Below, piece after piece: positions 7,910 to 11,657 of a DNA stretch of 11,657 nt. Within the stretch, counting starts at the first letter, position 1, and each line of letters starts with the position of its first letter. This DNA is from Proteobacteria bacterium UBA1148 (GTDB taxonomy: Bacteria > Pseudomonadota > Gammaproteobacteria > Steroidobacterales > Rariloculaceae): the NCBI GenBank assembly GCA_002311835.1, contig DBZY01000040.1:21642-33298 (forward strand), written 5' to 3'. A model generated the notes under the pieces. It was not told the origin of the DNA, made no database searches, and was given only the letters and a program-made list of their open reading frames with translations. The position numbers and the translations under genes are program-made.

Positions 7910-7976
7910 GAAAATATTGATAAAAATGGCATCTCGGTTAGCTATAAAATCGGCTCGAAGAGCTGCCGAATTCTAA
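7902..7976 (+). CDS. possible 24-residue cationic peptide ORF
   Basis: An ATG at 7902 opens a 24-codon frame ending in TAA, inside the spacer between lspA and the Fur-family gene. The peptide begins MLMKILIKMASR and ends RRAAEF. Basic residues fall at 4, 8, 12, 16 and 20 (plus 19), with hydrophobic residues between them, so as a helix it would be amphipathic and cationic. A weak GGG lies about 8 bases upstream; no strong ribosome binding site is seen. A frame this short can occur by chance, and the candidate promoter at 7881-7909 would start transcription inside it. It may be a small peptide, a leader peptide or nothing. Confidence 0.2.
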   Translation: MLMKILIKMASRLAIKSARRAAEF

Positions 7977-8012
7977 AGGGACTAGTCTTTTGTGCCGCAC
8001 ACGACGTGGTCG

Positions 8013-8042
8013 TTGTAAACGGTAGGGCGTGGGAGGTATACT
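8013..8042 (+). promoter_or_regulatory. candidate promoter of the Irr-like regulator gene
   Basis: TTGTAA (8013-8018, 4 of 6) and TATACT (8037-8042, 5 of 6) are 18 bases apart. Transcription would start near 8049 and give a leader of about 27 bases before the GTG at 8076. The -10 lies inside an imperfect inverted repeat, GTGGGAG-GTATA-CTCCAC (8029-8046). This could be an operator for autoregulation. Confidence 0.45.
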
Positions 8043-8075
8043 CCACAAGTCACTGATTTATAAGGGTGCTGAGCC

Positions 8076-8483
8076 GTGACCCGAGATGAAATCGCACAAC
8101 GTTTAGAGCGTTCTGGTGTCTTACCCACCACACAGCGGCTTGATGTGGGTGAAGTTATTCTAAGCTCACCACAGCACGCATCGGCCGATCAGATTATTGC
8201 GCGTATCCGAGCTAGTGGCTCGAAGGTGTCTAAAGCCACCGTCTACAACACTCTGAAGTTGTTTTGCGAGCGCGGACTTTTGCGAACTGTCCATGTTGAT
8301 CCGACCAGGCAATATTATGATCCCACCATTGAGCCGCATCACCACTTTTATAATGTGGACAGTGGGGAGTTGACGGATATGCAGATAGATGCAATTACGT
8401 TGCAGGTCAACACGGCACTGCCTCAAGGTACTGAGCATGCTGGTGTGGACGTGGTCATTCGGGTACGTGATTTGCGTGACTAA
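8076..8483 (+). CDS. Fur-superfamily transcriptional regulator, Irr-like
   Basis: The 135-residue protein has the Fur layout: an N-terminal winged helix (residues 1 to about 80, recognition region SKATVYNTLKLF at 52-63) and a short dimerisation and sensing domain. It contains QHASAD (33-38) and PHHHFYNVDSGEL (87-99). The CxxC pairs that hold structural zinc in Fur, Zur and PerR are absent; the only cysteine is Cys64. The HHH run at 88-90 matches the histidine run of the rhizobial heme-responsive regulator Irr. The N-terminal Cys-Pro heme motif of Bradyrhizobium Irr is missing. It starts at GTG with AAGGG about 10 bases upstream. The regulon is unknown. The cytochrome gene 60 bases downstream on the same strand is a candidate target (inference). 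Confidence 0.85.
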   Translation: MTRDEIAQRLERSGVLPTTQRLDVGEVILSSPQHASADQIIARIRASGSKVSKATVYNTLKLFCERGLLRTVHVDPTRQYYDPTIEPHHHFYNVDSGELTDMQIDAITLQVNTALPQGTEHAGVDVVIRVRDLRD

Positions 8484-8501
8484 TTCCAGACTGGATCGGA
8501 T

Positions 8502-8524
8502 CGAAATTTGTTTCGTTTTGCGAA
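8502..8524. repeat. overlapping inverted repeats before the cytochrome gene
   Basis: CGAAA (8502-8506), TTTCG (8511-8515) and CGAA (8521-8524) alternate with 4- and 5-base spacers. The middle arm can pair with either neighbour, so two mutually exclusive small hairpins, or a tandem palindromic operator, are possible. The block lies 20 bases before the preferred cytochrome start at 8544. Confidence 0.3.
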
Positions 8525-8543
8525 GTTTAGAGGTGTTTTAGGA

Positions 8544-9056
8544 GTGAGAAAATTCTCTATATTACTTAAGAGCCTAATTGCTGTTATAGCGGTGCTTGTT
8601 ATTGCTGCCTGCAGCCCTCTGCAACAATTCCTCTCTGAGATTCGCGGAGGTGAAGCGACGCAAGAGGAAGATGACTCACTAGAGTTTCAAGCCTATGAGT
8701 ACCGACTTGGGTTGATGCGTGCCCAGAATTGGAAGTTTCGGGCGTTGCGGGGAATGGTTGAGGAGGGGGTAGAGGTTGATGAGGTGATATTCACCGAATA
8801 TTCGAATGATCTAGCTGCTCTTTCAGGAATGCTCACGGAGGGTTTTATTCCGGGAAGTAACGTGTCAAACAGTCGCGCGCTACCGGATATCTGGACAGAC
8901 TGGGATGGGTTTTTGCAGAAGGTCGGAGATTTAGAAGCAGCAACGGCAGAGCTCGCTCAACAAGCCGCTACTAGCGGTTCTGCGGCTGCGGGGACTTCAG
9001 TTCAGAGTGTAGGTAGTGCATGCGGTGGGTGCCATCGCTCTTACCGGGGGGAGTAA
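8544..9056 (+). CDS. class II cytochrome c (c'/c556-like), predicted lipoprotein
   Basis: The C-terminus carries one CxxCH heme site (Cys160, Cys163, His164) in the context SACGGCHRSYRGE. This is the position and flavour typical of cytochrome c'/c556 four-helix-bundle proteins. The helix-1 signature YRLGLMRAQNWKFRALRGMV also fits. Residues 2-23 form a signal peptide ending in the lipobox IAAC, so the mature protein should begin with lipid-modified Cys23 followed by Ser-Pro, facing the periplasm. I chose GTG 8544 (170 residues) because AGAGGTG lies 8 bases upstream. A TTG at 8508 would add 12 residues and lacks such a site. A Met in helix 1 (Met58) could be a sixth heme ligand as in c556, or the heme may be five-coordinate and bind NO; the sequence does not decide. 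Confidence 0.82.
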   Translation: MRKFSILLKSLIAVIAVLVIAACSPLQQFLSEIRGGEATQEEDDSLEFQAYEYRLGLMRAQNWKFRALRGMVEEGVEVDEVIFTEYSNDLAALSGMLTEGFIPGSNVSNSRALPDIWTDWDGFLQKVGDLEAATAELAQQAATSGSAAAGTSVQSVGSACGGCHRSYRGE

Positions 9057-9103
9057 GTCGGTTAGATACTCGTCAACTCGCGTACCGAAATGTCTACCAA
9101 CGC

Positions 9104-9769
9104 TCATTCGAACGCGTATAGCTCCGCCAGGCGTCTGAGATCGCCTTCTGAGAGGCCGGTCACTGTGGCGATGTCGCTCCTGGATCGTAGCTGATCTCGA
9201 TAGCGGGCGAAGAACCCTGGAATGTCCCCTCCGAATCCAAAAAAGTACATGATATCGACGTAGTTTGAGGTATGGCTGAGGCCGAGCGCATGGCCGATCT
9301 CATGGAGACAGGTGAGGTAGACGATCGTGTCTCGCAATAGAGAGTCATCTCTTGTGCGTTGCCGGATTTCTTCGCCTAGAGCATTGGTGTCCGGCCGGAT
9401 AAAGACAGCAGCTCCGCGACGGTTATCTACGACCAAAGGGCGCATCTCACCGTACTGACCAAAGTTTGCTGGGACCCAATAGATTCGGAGTAGAGCAGTT
9501 GATTCAGGGGCAGGGACAAAATGAAGTTTGTCATTAGCGCTTCGTTCCCATGCCTGCAAGGCCCAGGTCGCTAGTTCGCGATCAGTTTCACGGTAATGAG
9601 AACCAGTTGAGCCTTCTGCAATGAAGTAGGTAATTGGGGTATCTGCGTTGAGCGGCGCTAGCTCTGTTAGTTCTTGTGTCTGCGCAATAGAACAGTAGAT
9701 GGCAAAAATTGCCAGGCAGACAAGTCCAGCTATGTGCTTATTGCGGGGCGTCCTGTGATAGAGGCACAT
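9104..9769 (-). CDS. secreted matrixin-like zinc metalloprotease
   Basis: The 221-residue protein has the zincin signature HEIGHALGLSH (His156, Glu157, His160, His166). A Met-turn-like VDIMYF follows eight residues after His166 (Met174). This is the metzincin arrangement HExxHxxGxxH plus Met, closest to the matrixin/M10 group. Residues 11-30 are hydrophobic after a basic N-terminus and end near SIAQTQ, consistent with a Sec signal peptide and an extracytoplasmic location. No pro-domain cysteine switch or C-terminal repeat domain is visible, so it is a minimal catalytic domain. The substrate is unknown. It is convergent with the cytochrome gene (47 bases between stops). The ATG has no strong ribosome binding site, so the start is less certain than the domain call. 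Confidence 0.8.
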   Translation of the reverse strand: MCLYHRTPRNKHIAGLVCLAIFAIYCSIAQTQELTELAPLNADTPITYFIAEGSTGSHYRETDRELATWALQAWERSANDKLHFVPAPESTALLRIYWVPANFGQYGEMRPLVVDNRRGAAVFIRPDTNALGEEIRQRTRDDSLLRDTIVYLTCLHEIGHALGLSHTSNYVDIMYFFGFGGDIPGFFARYRDQLRSRSDIATVTGLSEGDLRRLAELYAFE

Positions 9770-9858
9770 TCGATTACGCGTTATCGATTATTCAAGAGAT
9801 GATGATCGTATCACTCTATGGACTTTCAAAGTGAGCCGTAGGACTCACACAAGACTGA

Positions 9859-9887
9859 TTGCGTAAGAGGTCTAAGTGACTGATAAT
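9859..9887 (+). promoter_or_regulatory. candidate promoter of tRNA-Thr
   Basis: TTGCGT (9859-9864, 3 of 6) and GATAAT (9882-9887, 5 of 6) are 17 bases apart. Transcription would start near 9894, about 12 bases before the mature tRNA. No other likely promoter is seen in the 136 bases between the divergent metalloprotease gene and the tRNA. Confidence 0.4.
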
Positions 9888-9905
9888 CCAAGACCAACTT
9901 GCCGA

Positions 9906-9981
9906 GCCGGTGTAGCTCAGTCGGTAGAGCAACGCATTCGTAATGCGTGGGTCGGCGGTTCGAATCCGTCCACCGGCACCA
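9906..9981 (+). tRNA. tRNA-Thr (anticodon CGU)
   Basis: A complete 76-base cloverleaf is visible. The acceptor stem pairs GCCGGTG (9906-9912) with CACCGGC (9971-9977), followed by A73 and an encoded CCA. The D arm is GCTC...GAGC. The anticodon stem ACGCA/TGCGT encloses the loop TTCGTAA with anticodon CGT at 9939-9941, reading ACG. The T arm contains TTCGAAT. The encoded CCA end fits gammaproteobacterial practice. It lies 111 bases before pyrB, with no intervening terminator seen. Confidence 0.97.
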
Positions 9982-10092
9982 TGAAAACAAAGACTTAACC
10001 TTACTGCCGCATCTATGGGCCTTGTCCAGTCAGCCCCATTTCGTTCGGTTTCACTGTATCCTTTTAACCGGAAGGCACAGAAGGTTTGGGCG

Positions 10093-11151
10093 ATGAGGAA
10101 AGCGGTTTTCGAGAAGTCAGAGCAGACAGCTGATAATACAGCACTGTTTCATGTCATCGATCCGCGGGCATTCAAACGACAGCTTTTGGACGAGCTATGT
10201 GATCTTGCGACACGAGTACGGACCATCGCGAAGCATTCAGCAGGAGCACGGTTTCTTCAGGACATGTTGCCTCATCGGCGTGCGATGCTCTACTTTACAC
10301 AACCTTCAACTCGGACCTTCCTTTCTTTCAATAACGCTTGTCATATCTTGGGGATGCGTACAAGCGAGATCCGTGACCGATCTATTTCATCGGAAGTTAA
10401 GGGTGAAAGTTTTGAGGACGCCATCCGCACGTTCAGTTCTTACGTCGATGTCATCATTATGCGATCCAGAGAGCCCGGCCGTGCTGCCCAGGCAGCTCAG
10501 CTTATGGATACGATCGCTCGCCCCATACCAATAATCAATGCGGGTAGTGGTAGAGACCAGCATCCGACTCAAGCGTTACTCGACATCTATACACTTGACC
10601 GCAGTTTCTCTGGGCGAGGGGGGATAGACGGTAAAGTCATCGGCATGATGGGCGACCTTAAGCGTGGCCGGACTGTACGCTCTCTGTGTTACTTGATGAG
10701 AAATTACGTATCTATGCGCCTGGTCTTTATAGCACCGAGTCACTTTGCGATGCAGGATGACATAAAGATGTACCTTAGGGAGCAAGGGATCCCTTTTTCA
10801 GAAACAGAGCGGCTTGAGGATGTGTTGCCCGAGTTAGATGCTCTCTATGTCACACGTATGCAGTCCGAGTGGGATAGCCCTAACGAATCTAGAGATATCG
10901 ATTTCACGCCATTCGGCGTTGGGGTAAAGGAACTTGGTATTCTCAAGCCGGAAGGCATCATTATGCATCCCTTACCTCGGGGAGATGAGATTGATCCTTC
11001 TGTAGATTCTGACCCTCGAGCGATGTACTGGCGCCAGGAACGTAATGGAATGTGGATGCGTGCAGCAATATTCCTGAAGATTTTTCAACTTGAGAAGAGC
11101 ATTCAGCAACTTGACCCGGAAGACTTTTCAATTCAGATAACTGGCGCATAA
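10093..11151 (+). CDS. pyrB: aspartate carbamoyltransferase, catalytic subunit
   Basis: The enzyme joins carbamoyl phosphate and aspartate in the first committed step of pyrimidine synthesis. Active-site residues are traceable to E. coli PyrB: STRT (72-75), Ser99 and Lys103 of the 80s loop, Arg124, His157 and Gln160 in QHPTQ, Arg193 in GRT, Arg245 and Gln247 in TRMQ, and HPLPR (272-276). STRTF replaces the usual STRTR, and Asn80 stands where SFE normally has Glu. TRMQ and the aspartate-site residues favour ATCase over ornithine carbamoyltransferase. I chose ATG 10093 (352 residues): AGAAGG lies 8 bases upstream and MRKAVFE is a natural start, while ATG 10015 would add 26 unsupported residues. 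No pyrI or pyrC is adjacent. A tRNA precedes it and an RRM gene follows. Confidence 0.88.
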   Translation: MRKAVFEKSEQTADNTALFHVIDPRAFKRQLLDELCDLATRVRTIAKHSAGARFLQDMLPHRRAMLYFTQPSTRTFLSFNNACHILGMRTSEIRDRSISSEVKGESFEDAIRTFSSYVDVIIMRSREPGRAAQAAQLMDTIARPIPIINAGSGRDQHPTQALLDIYTLDRSFSGRGGIDGKVIGMMGDLKRGRTVRSLCYLMRNYVSMRLVFIAPSHFAMQDDIKMYLREQGIPFSETERLEDVLPELDALYVTRMQSEWDSPNESRDIDFTPFGVGVKELGILKPEGIIMHPLPRGDEIDPSVDSDPRAMYWRQERNGMWMRAAIFLKIFQLEKSIQQLDPEDFSIQITGA

Positions 11152-11175
11152 TAAACGGGTGGATAAGTAGAGCAT

Positions 11176-11193
11176 TCACCGGATTCGCGGTGA
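11176..11193 (+). other. small hairpin after pyrB
   Basis: TCACCG (11176-11181) pairs with CGGTGA (11188-11193) around a 6-base loop, 24 bases after the pyrB stop. No T-run follows, so it is not a convincing intrinsic terminator. It could protect the 3' end of the message or be chance. Confidence 0.25.
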
Positions 11194-11281
11194 TTAGGCG
11201 CCCTAAATTGTGGTTATAGCAGTTCGGCAGGATTTTCAGGGTACAATACGTCGTCTAACCGCTCCATTGAGTCTACGGCAT

Positions 11282-11311
11282 TTGATTTAGTGTCCACACC
11301 CTCTTTATAAG
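11282..11311 (+). promoter_or_regulatory. candidate promoter of the RRM protein gene
   Basis: TTGATT (11282-11287, 4 of 6) and TATAAG (11306-11311, 5 of 6) are 18 bases apart. A start near 11318 would leave a leader of about 22 bases that includes the ribosome binding site. A second -10-like box, TACAAT, lies near 11240 but lacks a -35. The rest of the 188-base spacer shows nothing else recognisable. Confidence 0.4.
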
Positions 11312-11339
11312 CGGTTCTATACCATTTAAAGGAGATATC

Positions 11340-11657
11340 GTGGGTAGGAAACTTTATGTCGGTAATTTACCGTACTCAGCATCTGAAGAAGATCTTTCGA
11401 CAAAATTTGCAACATGCGGGACAGTTGAATCCGCTAAACTGATTATCGATCGTGACACGGGTCGTAGCAAGGGTTTCGGTTTTGTGGAAATGGCGAGCGA
11501 CGCTGAGGCGCGGGCTGTGATTGATAGCTTTGATGGTACTGACTACGATGGTCGGCCAATGAAGGTTAATGAGGCTAGGCCTCAGGAGAAGAGGTCCGGA
11601 GGCGGAGGGTTCGGAGGTAGAGGTCGTGGCGGCGGTGGCGGTGGCGGTGGTGGTCGC
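11340..11657 (+). CDS. glycine-rich RRM RNA-binding protein (N-terminal part)
   Basis: A GTG at 11340, preceded by AAAGGAGA about 7 bases upstream, opens a frame that runs to the window edge (106 codons seen, no stop). Residues 3-80 form one RNA recognition motif with RNP2 LYVGNL (5-10) and RNP1 KGFGFVEM (44-51), including the aromatic residues that stack on RNA. From residue 86 the protein becomes a Gly/Arg-rich tail with RGRGG and nine consecutive Gly at 97-105. This matches the small single-RRM Gly-rich proteins known from cyanobacteria (Rbp family) and also found in many proteobacteria. These are often cold-induced, bind single-stranded RNA and may act as chaperones. It is incomplete here, and its targets cannot be read from the sequence. 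Confidence 0.9.
   Translation, partial: MGRKLYVGNLPYSASEEDLSTKFATCGTVESAKLIIDRDTGRSKGFGFVEMASDAEARAVIDSFDGTDYDGRPMKVNEARPQEKRSGGGGFGGRGRGGGGGGGGGR

Noticed and set aside
7971..7977. TTCTAAA, resembling a half-site of the rhizobial iron control element bound by Irr
   Set aside because: Only one half is present; the matching left half is missing apart from GAA. Seven bases in an AT-rich spacer are easily chance, and I recall the consensus only approximately.
8508..8543. TTG start giving a 182-residue cytochrome
   Set aside because: It lies inside the inverted-repeat block without a ribosome binding site. GTG 8544 has AGAGGTG upstream and leaves a normal lipoprotein signal peptide.
9831..9848. 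GTGAG/CTCAC hairpin between the metalloprotease gene and tRNA-Thr
   Set aside because: It has a five-pair stem and an 8-base loop with no T-run on either strand. It lies upstream of both genes, so a terminator makes no sense.
9906..9981. tRNA-Thr as an integration site for a mobile element
   Set aside because: No integrase gene and no repeated tRNA 3' end were seen in the flanking sequence.
10015..10092. Longer N-terminus for pyrB from ATG 10015
   Set aside because: There is no ribosome binding site there and the 26 extra residues have no family counterpart. ATG 10093 has AGAAGG at good spacing.

Overview
The window reads as a core chromosomal segment of a gammaproteobacterium. I infer this from gene order and from protein sequences that can be laid against E. 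coli and Pseudomonas homologues almost without gaps. The order rplU-rpmA-obgE, then rpsT on the opposite strand, then murJ-ribF-ileS-lspA is the classic gammaproteobacterial arrangement. No mobile element, CRISPR array or phage gene was seen, and coding density is high. The organism cannot be named from this window, though a non-model or uncultured lineage seems likely.

Positions 1-1468 carry the end of rplU (L21), rpmA (L27), a strong intrinsic terminator and the ribosome-assembly GTPase obgE. rpsT (S20) follows on the minus strand with its own strong promoter, which lies between it and the divergent murJ. From 1928 to 7866 runs a compact cell-envelope and housekeeping cluster: the lipid II flippase MurJ, the riboflavin kinase/FAD synthetase RibF, isoleucyl-tRNA synthetase and signal peptidase II. 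ribF, ileS and lspA are separated by at most 5 bases or overlap by 4.

From 7867 to 9769 the canonical order breaks; fkpB and ispH would be usual here. A 209-base spacer holds promoter-like and Fur-box-like sequence and a possible 24-residue cationic peptide ORF. After it come a Fur-superfamily regulator that resembles Irr (HHH motif, no CxxC zinc pairs) and a lipoprotein-type class II cytochrome c. A secreted matrixin-like zinc metalloprotease lies on the opposite strand. A heme/iron link between the regulator and the cytochrome is my inference and is the most interesting part of the window.

From 9906 to the end there are a tRNA-Thr(CGU) gene, an aspartate carbamoyltransferase of an unusual STRTF-type subgroup, and the start of a glycine-rich single-RRM RNA-binding protein cut off by the window edge. 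The first two may be co-transcribed, because no terminator was seen between them.
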